64,000 nt of DNA from Flaviaesturariibacter aridisoli (GTDB lineage Bacteria; Bacteroidota; Bacteroidia; Chitinophagales; Chitinophagaceae), in NCBI RefSeq assembly GCF_004343705.1, contig NZ_SKFH01000002.1:221341-285340 (forward strand), in the 5' to 3' direction. The notes beneath the pieces are model-generated. The model was not told the DNA's origin and made no database searches. It worked only from the letters and a program-made list of their open reading frames with translations. The translations under genes and the position numbers were made by a program. Shown here piece after piece: positions 46,101-54,423 of this stretch (the first letter of the stretch is position 1; each line of letters begins with the position of its first letter).

Positions 46101-48211
46101 AAGCCGATGGAGCCGCGGTTGGGGGCCAGGGTATACTGCTCCGAGATCGTCTCAAGCGCGTTGAGGCGCGTCGGGTTCAGGTTGTATACGTTGCCCACGT
46201 TGCAACCCAGGGCCATGAACAGCGGGTACTTGCCGGGGTTGTTGTACTGGTCGGGGTTGTTGAGGTTGTATTCGAGGTGGCTGGAGGCGGAGTGCCCGAA
46301 GTACGTGATCAGCGAGATGCCTTCGGCAAACAGGCGGTCCAGCTCCCCGTTGTTGATCTGCTCGATCGTGTTGGGGCTGTTCTTGATAAAGGTGGTCACC
46401 TTGCCGCCGAAGAGCGTGTCGGAAATGAGCTGCTTCAGCTGGTCGAGGTATACGGAGAGCGTGCCGAGGAGGGCAGGCTCCGTGGAGCCGGCCAGGTGTA
46501 CCACGTTCTTCATCCAGGCCTTGTCGGCAATGAGCGGCGACTGGAAGCGCTGGGCGGCCTCGAACTGCTTCACCTTGGCGAGGTAGTTGGCCACCTCGTA
46601 GGGCCAGATGACCGACAGGCGGCCGATGGGCACGCGCGGGCGGCTCGAGCCGAGATCGGCGGTGAGCAGGTTGTCGGAGGCGGGGTAGCCCCAGGTGGGC
46701 ACGAGGTTCAGCTGGTATACCTGCGGGTTGTTCTCCCCCACGCGCGCCTGGTTGTACACAACGCCTTTGCCGATGATGAACACGCCCTTCACCTGTGCCG
46801 GGAACTGGTTGCGCGCGTAGCGGATGAAGTTGGCGATGCCCAGCGGGTGCATCTTGATGCCGAAGGCGAACTGGTCAATGAGGTCTTCGGTGAAATAAAC
46901 TTTGGCGTCGTAATCGCCACCATCGGCGGAACGGCGGTAGGTACGGTAGTCTTCCACCGGGTTGCTGCCGTTGGCGCCGGCCGTCAACGTCGGGTGGGTG
47001 ATGATAAGGTAGTCGCCGGCATTCTGCGCCAGGGCGTAGTTGGTGAAGCTGCGTGTTTGCAGGCCGGTCACGACGTTGAAGCCGGTACCGTCGCCGCGCA
47101 CGAGCACCAGCTTGCGTTCGTCGGACGACGGCGGAAGCACGAAGCGGTATTCACCCGCTGCACCGCCGGCAACGCCCACGAGGCGGAGATCGTTGGTCAG
47201 GTCGTACAGCACGGGGGCGCTGCCACCGGCCGAGAAGTTGGTGATCTGGAGGTATTGCCCCGTAGCGCTCGCGGGCATCGTAAAGTCAAAGGTCGTGGCA
47301 CCGCCGAAGTTGAACAGGCGCGGGTAGGTAAGCTCACAGCGGTGGATCACGAGGCGGTCGCTGGGATAGGTCGTCACGTTGGTCACCCGCACGTCGGCCG
47401 CGCCCGAGGCAATGCGGCTGATGGCGAACGTGGTGCTGTCGATCACGTCGTTGAAAAAGTTCACCGGGTTGCCCATCAGGCTGTCGCCATTGAGGTTGAC
47501 GCGGTAGCTGCGCGGGTTGGTGGCGTTGCCCGACAGGGCCATCAGCAGCTTGGGCGAAGGAGCGCTGCCGAGGTAGGGAAAGAGGTTGGAAAGGGCAAAG
47601 GCGAGGCTGCCGTTGGTGCCGATGTTGGCGGAGGTCCAGCCCTCTGCAATGTCGTAGGTGGACGAATACATGTACTCGTTGACGTTGACGGCGTACCCGT
47701 TGGAGATCTGGTCTTTGAACCAGCGGCCCGTGGTATAGAGGAAGTAGGGTTCCGGCGTGAGCGTGGTGCCGGCCACGTTGTTGGGCGTGCTGGCAAGGCG
47801 CCGGTTGGGACCTGCATTGATGGTCAGGAAGTAGGCGGCCGTATCGGTCTCCAGGCTCCACTTGCGCGACAGCTGGTATTCGTGCTGGCGGTACAGCAGC
47901 GTGTCGGCGAGGCCGTCGTTCATTTCGCCCCAGAACTCGATGAAGTCGGCGGCGCCGAGGGAGCCGCTGGCCACCGAGGTATACAGGGGCACTTCCCGGC
48001 CGTTGCGCCACAGCTGGAACTGCTGCGCGGGCGCGCCGCCGAGGCCGGCGGCCTGCAGCGTTGCCTGCGGAATGCGGTAAAGGCCGTTGGCGCCGACCTT
48101 GAACTTGTAATAGGTTTTGCTATAATCGATCCACTCGTTGTAATACGATTGTCCGAAGGCCGACAGCCCCAGGAGCAGCAGTAAACCCAGTAGAACTTTC
48201 TTCATGGTCAT
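43148..48211 (-). CDS. Giant C25 (gingipain-type) cysteine peptidase, PorU-like
   Basis: A 1,687-residue exported protein; the signal peptide is MKKVLLGLLLLLGLSAFGQ (an ATG at 48205 is an equally good start). The C25 catalytic domain lies at about residues 400-760, with the catalytic His640 in ITYFGHSASS and Cys669 in FMALGCNVGN. Then come several Ig- or CARDB-like beta domains (for example NRITVTVDPDNEIPEKFETNN and ANTLYVDINPDNDQPELYHFNN), and a C-terminal FlgD/T9SS-like domain with NYPNPF and LANGVYLYRV, ending GKMYLMR. Related proteins are secreted proteases or the PorU sortase of the type IX system. The gene is 20 bases after the PorV-family gene. Confidence 0.88.
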   Translation of the reverse strand: MTMKKVLLGLLLLLGLSAFGQSYYNEWIDYSKTYYKFKVGANGLYRIPQATLQAAGLGGAPAQQFQLWRNGREVPLYTSVASGSLGAADFIEFWGEMNDGLADTLLYRQHEYQLSRKWSLETDTAAYFLTINAGPNRRLASTPNNVAGTTLTPEPYFLYTTGRWFKDQISNGYAVNVNEYMYSSTYDIAEGWTSANIGTNGSLAFALSNLFPYLGSAPSPKLLMALSGNATNPRSYRVNLNGDSLMGNPVNFFNDVIDSTTFAISRIASGAADVRVTNVTTYPSDRLVIHRCELTYPRLFNFGGATTFDFTMPASATGQYLQITNFSAGGSAPVLYDLTNDLRLVGVAGGAAGEYRFVLPPSSDERKLVLVRGDGTGFNVVTGLQTRSFTNYALAQNAGDYLIITHPTLTAGANGSNPVEDYRTYRRSADGGDYDAKVYFTEDLIDQFAFGIKMHPLGIANFIRYARNQFPAQVKGVFIIGKGVVYNQARVGENNPQVYQLNLVPTWGYPASDNLLTADLGSSRPRVPIGRLSVIWPYEVANYLAKVKQFEAAQRFQSPLIADKAWMKNVVHLAGSTEPALLGTLSVYLDQLKQLISDTLFGGKVTTFIKNSPNTIEQINNGELDRLFAEGISLITYFGHSASSHLEYNLNNPDQYNNPGKYPLFMALGCNVGNVYNLNPTRLNALETISEQYTLAPNRGSIGFIASSHFGITDYLQNLSRPLYANLSSRMYGQTIGAIMNQSIGDMFDVYTEGDFYARATAEESNLNGDPVLRLNPHDKPDYVIEDPLVRVTPGFVSVASDSFHVTAQFINMGRAIDHPVVVEVKREFPNNTTPAFIYRDTLPAIRYLDSIGINLAIDPNRDKGLNRITVTVDPDNEIPEKFETNNSVSKDVFIYEDEARPVFPYNFAIVNNPNVKLIASTANPFAVTRNYRMELDTTQLFNSPSKVSTSLTAPGGVLEFNPSVNFQNDRVYYWRVAEIPVSGNPNWTNSSFLFKSGTDTGFNQSHYFQAIQSQYVRERLDSATRTYRYTAAQHEIYIRNCVFPEASTQAGDVVVNIDGDSYIRNFCVYGFAVNVFDKETFRPWVNVNGAYGSAPAASCYLPFRKYNYQFSNDTSGRRKMAAMLQAIPDGNYVVVRSVPRPSGAPDDFAPVWRQDEAIYGPNTLYNELVRRGFTLIDSVNRARAFAFVYKKGDPSFTPAQGMTLGRFDVMSMSVLVNASDSVGTVTSPQFGPATAWKRLQWSGHSLETPSTDTVSLSLLGVGINGSVDTLLRGIRPAQNDIDISGFSAATYPYMRLHLNNRDTSRFTPWQLDYWRLYYSPRAEGAVAPNLLFSMRDTFEVGEPVEFRLAFKNVSEAHFDSLLVKAVVTDQNNRATVLPLGRYKPLVAGDTVQVRFPIDTRRLVGANTLYVDINPDNDQPELYHFNNFIYKNFFVRGDSLNPLLDVTFDNRHILNDDIVAAKPAIDIRLKDEAKWRLLDDTSLVSVQVTGPLDNDNVPPVTHTYTFDNDTLRFEPAASGANNEATVRFRPYFPDDGTYQLTVSGKDKSGNGAGRMEYKVGFQVINTPMISNMLNYPNPFTTSTAFVFTLTGSEVPQNIRIQVLTVTGKVVREITKEELGPLHIGTNITEFKWDGTDQYGQKLANGVYLYRVITNLNGRSLDKFTNKSKNEKTDKYFNNGYGKMYLMR

Positions 48212-48231
48212 GCAGTTTAGGCGGATATGGA

Positions 48232-49341
48232 TTAGTTCGGTTTTTTCTTCTTGTCGTTAAACAGGTCCAGCTGCAGCGAGAACACGTGGGTGTACAGGGC
48301 GCTGCTCTGGTTGGCCAGGTTGGTAAAGGCGTAGTCGATACGCACGTTCTGGAGCTTGAAGCCGGCGCCGAGGCTCGGCTGGTAGATCCACACCTTCTTT
48401 TGATTGGTCGTGTCCTTATCGGAGAGCGCCTGCTGGAAGTTGTTCACCCCGGCACGGAGGAAGACCACTTTATTGATGTTCGCCTCGAGGCCGATGCGCG
48501 GGTCGACGTTGACGGCGCTGGAAGAGATGACGGTGTTGCGCTGCCCGTCGAAGGTGAGGTCCAGGTTCGCCTCGGCGAGCAGGCCGACCTTCTTGCCCAG
48601 GGCGAACTCGCGGCCGAAGCCCAGCACCACGCGCGGTGCGGTAAGCTCGGTGGAGCGCACGGGGATGTCGTTGTTGGTGAGGTAGAGGGCTTCCTTTTCG
48701 CGGTCGGTGAAATGGAACGACCAGGTGTTGAAGGTGGTGGTAAGGTCGCGGCCGGCGATACCGAAGCGCCATTTCTTTACCTGCATCTGGAGGCCGGCGT
48801 CGATGCCGAAGCCCCAGGCCTTGGCGAAGGAACCCACCGAGCGGTGGATCACCTTGGCGTTGACGCCGAACTGCAGCTTGCGGTTGCCGCGGTCCTTCAG
48901 CTTCTGGGCCACCGAAAGGAGGAAGGCGTAGTCGGCCGAGGAAAAGGACTTGATGTTGTTGTAGTTGATGCTGCCGTCGGGCTCCACCAGGAACAGCGTG
49001 TTGGGGATGTCGTCGACGCCGAAGCGGAGGGCCGTGAACCCGAAGGTGCGCTTGCCGCCCTGCATGGGGAGCGCCACCGAGGCGTAGTCGAACTTGCCGA
49101 TGCCCGAGAAATACTCGGCGTGCATGGCGTTGATGTTGGTGTGCTGCACGTGGGCCAGGCCGGCCGGGTTCCAATAGCCGGCGGTGCCGTCGCTCACGGA
49201 GGCCACCTGGGCGCTGCCCATGGCCAGGCCGCGGGCACCGACCCCGATATTGAGGAATTCATTGGAGTATTTGCGGAACTGCGCACCGGCGTTCAGGGAC
49301 AGGAACAGGGCGCCGCCCAGCAGCATACGGAAGGGATTCAT
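48232..49341 (-). CDS. PorV/PorQ-family outer-membrane protein (PorV2-like)
   Basis: A 369-residue predicted 14-strand outer-membrane barrel with a signal peptide ending LNAGAQ. The N-terminal FLNIGVGARGLAMGSAQVASVSDGTAGYWNPAGLA (key motif GVGARGLAMG and WNPAGLA) is the hallmark of PorV/PorQ and FadL-related proteins of type IX secretion. The C-terminus carries alternating strands ending in HVFSLQLDLF. PorV shuttles secreted T9SS substrates to the PorU sortase. This copy pairs with a C25 peptidase gene immediately downstream. A -7 match TACATTTG lies at 49408-49401, with a leader of about 50 bases. Confidence 0.85.
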   Translation of the reverse strand: MNPFRMLLGGALFLSLNAGAQFRKYSNEFLNIGVGARGLAMGSAQVASVSDGTAGYWNPAGLAHVQHTNINAMHAEYFSGIGKFDYASVALPMQGGKRTFGFTALRFGVDDIPNTLFLVEPDGSINYNNIKSFSSADYAFLLSVAQKLKDRGNRKLQFGVNAKVIHRSVGSFAKAWGFGIDAGLQMQVKKWRFGIAGRDLTTTFNTWSFHFTDREKEALYLTNNDIPVRSTELTAPRVVLGFGREFALGKKVGLLAEANLDLTFDGQRNTVISSSAVNVDPRIGLEANINKVVFLRAGVNNFQQALSDKDTTNQKKVWIYQPSLGAGFKLQNVRIDYAFTNLANQSSALYTHVFSLQLDLFNDKKKKPN

Positions 49342-49400
49342 TCGGACAGTTTACGGGTCTTCAATAGTTTTGGAAAGCTCTTCCAGGGAAAAGTTACGGT

Positions 49401-49408
49401 CAAATGTA
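49401..49408 (-). promoter_or_regulatory. Candidate -7 box of the PorV2-C25 unit
   Basis: TACATTTG on the minus strand fits TAnnTTTG. A TTG lies 22 bases upstream, slightly further than the usual 19, so support is moderate. Confidence 0.4.
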
Positions 49409-49496
49409 CTTCTTTTCGGTGCGGATAAGGCAAACCCTTAGGCGAAGGCTTTCAAAAGCTCGGTAGTATGAAACAAACGGCATGCCCGGGTGCGGG

Positions 49497-49531
49497 AGTT
49501 TGTAGTTTGTAGTTTATAGTTTGTAGTTAAT
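49497..49531. repeat. AGTTTGT heptamer tract
   Basis: AGTTTGT, AGTTTGT, AGTTTAT, AGTTTGT, AGTTAAT: the same first four words in the same order as at 4104-4131, 45 kb away, upstream of tyrS. Confidence 0.8.
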
Positions 49532-49584
49532 GGGCCTACGACTCACTAAACCTCCTGAACCCCTTGAACCCCTATTTTTGCCGC

Positions 49585-50859
49585 ATGAATCTCATCGAGG
49601 AATTGCGCTGGCGGGGTATGATCCAGGACATCATGCCGGGTACGGAAGAACAACTGCAGAAAGAACCCACGGCCGTCTATATCGGCTTCGACCCCACCTC
49701 CGACTCACTCCACATCGGGTCGCTGGTGCCCATCCTCCTGCTGGTGCACCTGCAGCGCGCCGGCCACAAGCCCGTGGCCCTCGTGGGCGGCGCCACCGGG
49801 ATGGTAGGCGACCCCTCGGGCAAAAGCGCCGAGCGTAACCTGCTCGACGAAGCCACCCTCGACAAAAACGTAGCCGGGATCAAGGCCCAGCTCGCCCGCT
49901 TCCTCGACTTTTCGGGCACCGGTGCCAACAGCGCCGAGCTCGTAAATAACTACGACTGGTTCAAAGGCCTCGACTTCCTCGGCTTTATCCGCGACGTGGG
50001 CAAGCACATTTCCGTCAACTACATGATGGCGAAAGACTCCGTGCGCAAGCGCCTCGAGGGCGACTCGGGCATTTCGTTCACCGAGTTTACCTACCAGCTC
50101 ATTCAGGGCTACGATTTTTACTGGCTCTATAAAAATAAAAACTGCAAGGTGCAGGCCGGCGGCTCCGACCAGTGGGGCAATATCACCACAGGTACCGAGC
50201 TGGTGCGCCGCAAAGCGGGCGGCGAAGCCTTCGCGTTTACCTGCCCCCTCATCAAAAAAGCCGACGGCACCAAGTTCGGCAAGAGCGAAGGCGGCAACGT
50301 GTGGCTCGACGCGGAAAAAACGACGCCCTACCAGTTCTACCAGTTCTGGCTCAACGCCTCCGACGCCGATGCGGAAAACTGGATCAGGATCTTCACCTTC
50401 CTCGACCAGGCTACGATCGACGGGCTCATTGCCGAACATCGTGCCGACGCCGCTAAGCGCGTCCTGCAAAAACGCCTCGCCGAAGAACTGACCGTATTTG
50501 TGCACGGCCGCGACGAGCTCGGTAAAGCACTCGAAACGACGAAGAAACTGTTTGCCAACGCCAGCGCGCCCGCCGAAAGCCTCAGCGCCGACGACCTCGA
50601 AAGCCTCGAGGGTATCGTGAAGATCGACTACGAGCGCGGCCAGGTCGAAACGGGTGTCGACGTAGTGAGCTTCCTCGCCGAAACCGGCATCTTCCCCAGC
50701 AAGGGCGAAGCACGCAAGATGGTGCAGGGCGGCGGCGTGAGCCTCAACCGGACGAAGGTGGGCGACGTGGCCCTCCAGGTGAACGCCTCCCTCCTGCTGC
50801 ATGGTAAATACCTGCTGGTCAACAAAGGCAAGAAGAACGTCTACCTCGTGCGCTGCTGA
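49585..50859 (+). CDS. tyrS: Tyrosyl-tRNA synthetase
   Basis: A 424-residue class I synthetase that charges tRNA-Tyr. I start at [12 protein letters not shown] (49585), the typical TyrS start, not 21 bases upstream. The HIGH motif appears as HIGS (residues 43-46), followed by [17 protein letters not shown]. The KMSKS loop is KFGKSEGGN (about 235). A C-terminal S4 RNA-binding domain (about 360-424) has [27 protein letters not shown] box lies five bases upstream of the ATG but lacks a matching -33. The lactonase gene follows 17 bases later, so the two may share a transcript. Confidence 0.97.
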   Translation: MNLIEELRWRGMIQDIMPGTEEQLQKEPTAVYIGFDPTSDSLHIGSLVPILLLVHLQRAGHKPVALVGGATGMVGDPSGKSAERNLLDEATLDKNVAGIKAQLARFLDFSGTGANSAELVNNYDWFKGLDFLGFIRDVGKHISVNYMMAKDSVRKRLEGDSGISFTEFTYQLIQGYDFYWLYKNKNCKVQAGGSDQWGNITTGTELVRRKAGGEAFAFTCPLIKKADGTKFGKSEGGNVWLDAEKTTPYQFYQFWLNASDADAENWIRIFTFLDQATIDGLIAEHRADAAKRVLQKRLAEELTVFVHGRDELGKALETTKKLFANASAPAESLSADDLESLEGIVKIDYERGQVETGVDVVSFLAETGIFPSKGEARKMVQGGGVSLNRTKVGDVALQVNASLLLHGKYLLVNKGKKNVYLVRC

Positions 50860-50876
50860 GTTAGTAGCTTCGCGGC

Positions 50877-51986
50877 ATGAACCGCTCCCTTCGTTTCCTG
50901 GGCCTGGCGCTGCTGGCTTCGCTGAGCGCCGCCGCCCAAAAGCCGCAGACCCTTTTCGTGGGCACCTACACCCGCACGCCCGGCCGCGCCGGCATCTTCG
51001 TGTACCGCTTCGACGGGGCCACGCAGGAAGCGACGCTCCTCGACACGATGATCGCCGTGAACCCCTCCTACCTCGCTCCCAGCGCCGACGGACGGTTCCT
51101 GTACGCCGTCAGCGAGCAGGGCAAGGGCAAGGGCGCCGTGGGCGCCTACCGCGTGCGCAAGGGCCAGCTGACTCTCATCAACCAGGTGTCTTCCGAAGGC
51201 GATGATCCCTGCTACGTAACCACCGACCGCAAGGGCAAGAACGTGATCGTGGGCAACTACAGCGGCGGCACGATGGCCCTTTTTCCCGTGGCGCCCGACG
51301 GCGGCCTCGCGCCCGCCGAGCAGGTGTTCCAGTACGCCGGGTCCGGGCCCAACACGCAGCGCCAGGGAGCGCCCCACGTGCACAGCACCGTGCTCAGTCC
51401 CGGCGAGGACTACCTGCTCGTAGCCGACCTCGGCACCGACTCGGTAAAGACCTACCGCTTTGCGCCGGGCAAGCACCGGCTGACGGAAACGAAGAAGTCC
51501 ATCCGCCTCAGCGCCGGCTCCGGCCCGCGGCACATCGTGTTTCACCCCAAAAAGGATTGGGTCTATATCCTCCAGGAGCTGAGCGGCACCGTCACGGCAG
51601 CCACCTTCAACGGCGGCAAGCTGGCACCGCTGCAGGAGATCAGCCTCCTGCCCGCCGGCAGCAGCAGCGCGCCGCACAGCGCCGACATCCACGTGTCGCC
51701 CGACGGGGCTTTCCTCTATGCCTCCAACCGCGCCCCGACCAACCACATCGCCATCTTCCGCATCGATGAAAAGACCGGCACCCTCACGCTCGCAGGCACA
51801 CAGCCCACCGGCGGCGCCGTGCCGCGCAACTTCACGCTCGACCCCTCGGGGAACTGGCTGCTCGCCGCCAACCAGGACAGCGACCGCATCACGATCTTCA
51901 AAGTGGATAAGGCCACGGGCCTGCTGACGGATACCGGTAAGAGCATCTCGGTGCCGGGCCCGGTATGTTTGAAGTGGGGAAACTAA
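50877..51986 (+). CDS. Exported lactonase-family beta-propeller (6-phosphogluconolactonase-like)
   Basis: A 369-residue protein with a signal peptide (about 1-20, ending LSAAAQ). The mature part is a seven-bladed propeller of the YbhE/Pgl lactonase type: FVGTYTRTPGRAGIFVYRFD at the first blade, PSYLAPSADGRFLYAVSE, GAPHVHSTVLSPGEDYLLVADLGTDSV (key PHxHS), GSGPRHIVFHPKKDWVYILQEL and PHSADIHVSPDGAFLYASNR. Cytosolic homologues hydrolyse 6-phosphogluconolactone. The signal peptide makes a periplasmic role on another lactone or a muconate-like compound more likely. A long palindrome follows the stop. Confidence 0.85.
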   Translation: MNRSLRFLGLALLASLSAAAQKPQTLFVGTYTRTPGRAGIFVYRFDGATQEATLLDTMIAVNPSYLAPSADGRFLYAVSEQGKGKGAVGAYRVRKGQLTLINQVSSEGDDPCYVTTDRKGKNVIVGNYSGGTMALFPVAPDGGLAPAEQVFQYAGSGPNTQRQGAPHVHSTVLSPGEDYLLVADLGTDSVKTYRFAPGKHRLTETKKSIRLSAGSGPRHIVFHPKKDWVYILQELSGTVTAATFNGGKLAPLQEISLLPAGSSSAPHSADIHVSPDGAFLYASNRAPTNHIAIFRIDEKTGTLTLAGTQPTGGAVPRNFTLDPSGNWLLAANQDSDRITIFKVDKATGLLTDTGKSISVPGPVCLKWGN

Positions 51987-51997
51987 TAATCAGTTAA

Positions 51998-52033
51998 CCG
52001 GTCAATTGATTGACCGGTTAATCAATTGACCGG
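51998..52033. repeat. 36-bp near-perfect palindrome
   Basis: Runs from CCGGTCAATTGATTG to CAATCAATTGACCGG-like sequence; read against its reverse complement, 34 of 36 bases agree. It contains TCAATTGA twice and begins 12 bases after the lactonase stop. There is no T run, so it is not a typical terminator. Confidence 0.8.
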
Positions 52034-52135
52034 ATGGTCCGGATGCGACCGCCACGCCGTGGGGATTCATTCCGGATGAACCGGAAGGCATCGCCACTGC
52101 GTGGGGACCCGTTCCGGATGATCCGGGGATTATAA
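52034..52135. repeat. CCGGATG repeat block
   Basis: CCGGATG recurs at 52030, 52039, 52070 and 52114. The last two are embedded in a longer near repeat of about 44 bases (GCC-ACGCCGTGGGGA then TTCCGGATGA). Situated between the palindrome and the DUF4406 gene end. Confidence 0.6.
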
Positions 52136-52149
52136 CCGCGGAGGGCGGT

Positions 52150-52506
52150 TCAAACTCCATCGGGAATATCATCTTCCGACAGGAATATCTTTTTGCCCTG
52201 CGCGCGTCCCTGCGCCACCATTTCGTCGGCGCCGGCCGAGGGGCCGCCGATGCGGAGCACGGCATCGCAATGCCCTATAAGGCGGATGGCCACGGGATGA
52301 AAGATCTCGTTGAAGGCATCGTCGCCGACCTGTTGGGAGCCGGCTGCTTCGATGAGGGGAAGCGCAAACCATTCGCCCAGCACGGGCAGGTGCCCGCGGC
52401 GGTAAAGGCGCAGCGCGCAATCGGTCATGGCCTGCACGTTGGCGTGGATCTTTTCGGGCTCGTCGTTGGTGCCGGAGCGGTAGGGGCCGGCGACTAAAAT
52501 CATCAT
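52150..52506 (-). CDS. DUF4406 / nucleoside-deoxyribosyltransferase-like protein
   Basis: A 118-residue protein with a Rossmann-like fold resembling nucleoside 2-deoxyribosyltransferases: MILVAGPYRSG at the N-terminus (phosphate or sugar loop), HLPVLGEWFALPL, a HCDAVLRIGGPSAGADEMVAQGRAQGKKIFL C-terminal half with the key GPSAGADEMV segment. DUF4406 proteins of this length are common and uncharacterised. Two in-frame ATGs at 52506 and 52503 are equally possible. No neighbour gives a functional hint. It is followed by the CCGGATG block and preceded by an 8-nt repeat tract. Confidence 0.75.
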   Translation of the reverse strand: MMILVAGPYRSGTNDEPEKIHANVQAMTDCALRLYRRGHLPVLGEWFALPLIEAAGSQQVGDDAFNEIFHPVAIRLIGHCDAVLRIGGPSAGADEMVAQGRAQGKKIFLSEDDIPDGV

Positions 52507-52518
52507 GGGAGAAGGTTT

Positions 52519-52550
52519 ATTGGTCTATTGGTTTATTGGTCTATTGGTAA
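52519..52550. repeat. 8-nt periodic tract (ATTGGTCT words)
   Basis: ATTGGTCT, ATTGGTTT, ATTGGTCT, ATTGGTAA, upstream of the DUF4406 gene; the same words as at 42197-42228. Confidence 0.75.
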
Positions 52551-52621
52551 CAGGGACCTGCCAACGTATGATATGTTCGTAACGGTTAGCCCGACCGTCC
52601 GGGCGGGCGCAGCCGAAGCGT

Positions 52622-52656
52622 ATTACTCATTGCTGATTACTCATTACTCATCACAC
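52622..52656. repeat. ATTACTC heptamer tract
   Basis: ATTACTC, ATTGCTG, ATTACTC, ATTACTC, ATCACAC, overlapping the last codons and stop of the Nudix gene (stop at 52637). The same words occur at 26333-26360. Confidence 0.75.
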
Positions 52657-53224
52657 CATTGAGGGCGGCCCATTGCAACAGCATGATGGTTTTGCCGTCC
52701 CGTATTTCCCCGCTGTTGATCATCTTCAGGGCTTTTGCAAAAGGCAGCTCGACCACCTCGATCTCTTCCTGCTCGTGAGCGACGCCGCCGCCTTCTGCCG
52801 TCTTCATCGTGTCGTCGTATTCAGCGGCATAGAAATGGACCAGTTCGGTGAGCGAGCCCGGCGACATATAGGCCGAAAAAAGCGGGCGGATCGCCCCGGG
52901 CCGGTAGCCGGTTTCTTCTTCGGTTTCGCGGCGGATGCCCTCGTCGGGGTGTTCCTCGTCGAGCAACCCGGCCGGCACTTCCCATAGCATCCCTTCCGGG
53001 TTGCCATAGAGGTACGTGACCATCCGGAACTGGCGGGTAAGCAGCACGGTGCCTTTGCCGGGATGGTACAAAAGGATGGCGGCGCCGTTGCCGTGGTCGT
53101 AGGCCTCACGCTGCTGCCGCTCCCAGCTGCCGTCGCGGCGCCGGTAGTCGAACGAGATCGTGCTCAGGGTAGACCAGCCCTTCGACAGCACCTCGGTGCT
53201 GATGTTGCGGATGCGTTCCTTCAT
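52637..53224 (-). CDS. Nudix hydrolase, NudK-like (sugar-nucleotide pyrophosphatase)
   Basis: A 195-residue hydrolase that probably cleaves a nucleoside diphosphate sugar. The Nudix box GLLDEEHPDEGIRRETEEETGY (about 88-109; key RETEEETGY) is complete but has one residue fewer before the central Glu than the usual spacing, which also occurs in E. coli GDP-mannose pyrophosphatase NudK. LLTRQFRMVTYLYGNPEGMLWEVPAG upstream and YMSPGSLTELVHFYAAEY downstream are family-like. No signal peptide. The last codons read ...VMSNE, encoded by the ATTACTC repeat tract, so the tail may be recent. Confidence 0.88.
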   Translation of the reverse strand: MKERIRNISTEVLSKGWSTLSTISFDYRRRDGSWERQQREAYDHGNGAAILLYHPGKGTVLLTRQFRMVTYLYGNPEGMLWEVPAGLLDEEHPDEGIRRETEEETGYRPGAIRPLFSAYMSPGSLTELVHFYAAEYDDTMKTAEGGGVAHEQEEIEVVELPFAKALKMINSGEIRDGKTIMLLQWAALNGVMSNE

Positions 53225-53285
53225 GGATTCATTTGTCGCGGTAAGTTAAGGGCAATCCCACAAGTGCGAAGCGCTGGAGGTTTCA

Positions 53286-53325
53286 TGAACTCCCTTCCCT
53301 TCGGGAAGGGTTGGGGATGGGCTGG
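53286..53325. repeat. CCCTTCCCTTCGGGAAGGG dispersed hairpin
   Basis: A near-identical copy (CCCTTCCCTTCGGGAAGGG then TTGGGGATGGG) of the element at 21259-21288, here just after the beta-lactamase-fold gene end. Confidence 0.7.
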
Positions 53326-53331
53326 AGTGGG

Positions 53332-54423
53332 TCACCAGCCGCCGATGACCGTGCGCAGCTTCGCCCAAACCTCGTTGTCGAAGCCGGAAGACGCGAGCGC
53401 GGGTGTGCCGGCCGAATCGCCCATCCGTATAACGACCAGTCCCTGCGCGCGCGACACGTAGATCTTCTGGTCGTTCTTGCCGAGGGCGGCGAAGAGGTCG
53501 GCCGGGGCATTGGGGATCAGCGATACCGGGAACACGACCTGCGAGCCGGGCACCATTGCGCTGGCCTTTCCATTGAGCCAGGTGAGGTAGCCGTACGAGA
53601 GGTTCAGGTTCTGCGACGTGGCCACCTGCGTGTTCCACCAACCTTCGCTCACGAGCGCCGTTCCATTCCAGTTCCCTTTGTTGTAAAGCAGGAGTCCGAA
53701 GCGCGCGGCACTGCGCGGGGTGCTGTAGTAGATCTCGTTGTAGCCACCCGCTACCCAAAGCCCGTTCATCCCGATGCGGTCGCGCACCTTCGCGGCAAAG
53801 TAGGCGTTGTAGGTCTGGCCAGTGGCGCTTTCCACGACGTTGTGCAACTTCGTATGCGCGCCGTTGTGGTAGGCCCAGCGGGTACCCGCGTCGGCCTTGT
53901 ATTGCAGGCAGGCCGGGGTGGTGCAGTCGTTATCCGGAACGCCGTCGTCGAGCCCCGAGGTCATCGTGAGCAGGTGACGCACGGTGATGGCGTTTTCCTT
54001 GGCAAGCGGTGCCGACGTCCAGCCGGTGCCGATGTATTGCGACACTTTGTTTGCGATGTCGATGCGGCCTTCGCCGACCGCGATGCCCGTGAGCAGCGCG
54101 GTGGCTGTTTTGCCCGCCGAGGCCCAATACCAGTTGGAGTCGGCGGTGAACGTTCCGAAATATTTTTCGTAGGCGATGCGGCCGTTCTTCAGGATGAGGA
54201 AGGCCTTTGTGTTCTTCGACTGCAGCCAGGGCGCGAGCGTGTCGAGCGCGGCTACATTCCAGCCCAAAGCGGTGGGTGAAACGGTTTCCCAGGAGTTGCC
54301 GGAGGGCGGGAAATACAGGGTCGTTGGCGGGGCGGGTGGCGGCGTGACGGGATCGGCGGTCGTATCCTTCTTTTTACAGGAAAAGAAAACGGGGAACAGG
54401 AGGAGCGGGAGGAGGCGCTTCAT
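53332..54423 (-). CDS. Serine hydrolase of the beta-lactamase (class C/PBP) fold, lipoprotein
   Basis: A 363-residue protein from ATG 54423 (MKRLLPLLLF). An upstream ATG would precede the signal by 30 residues. The lipobox FFSC puts Cys16 after the signal, followed by KKKD and a Pro-rich linker. The SxxK catalytic motif is Ser102-Ala-Gly-Lys105. The YxN motif is WAYHNGAH, and the third motif region is near VIRMGDSAG. The layout fits esterase/EstB- or AmpC-like class C hydrolases rather than a resistance enzyme; the substrate is unknown. It is divergent from the adhesin-like gene, with the 21-bp array 3 between. Confidence 0.85.
   Translation of the reverse strand: MKRLLPLLLFPVFFSCKKKDTTADPVTPPPAPPTTLYFPPSGNSWETVSPTALGWNVAALDTLAPWLQSKNTKAFLILKNGRIAYEKYFGTFTADSNWYWASAGKTATALLTGIAVGEGRIDIANKVSQYIGTGWTSAPLAKENAITVRHLLTMTSGLDDGVPDNDCTTPACLQYKADAGTRWAYHNGAHTKLHNVVESATGQTYNAYFAAKVRDRIGMNGLWVAGGYNEIYYSTPRSAARFGLLLYNKGNWNGTALVSEGWWNTQVATSQNLNLSYGYLTWLNGKASAMVPGSQVVFPVSLIPNAPADLFAALGKNDQKIYVSRAQGLVVIRMGDSAGTPALASSGFDNEVWAKLRTVIGGW

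Noticed and set aside
42920..48184. A 1,754-codon open frame on the plus strand
   Set aside because: Antisense of the C25 peptidase gene, which has a signal peptide, catalytic residues and a recognisable C-terminal domain on the other strand.
53332..54423. Beta-lactamase resistance gene
   Set aside because: It has SxxK and YxN motifs but is a lipoprotein with an unusual third motif, closer to esterase-type class C hydrolases.
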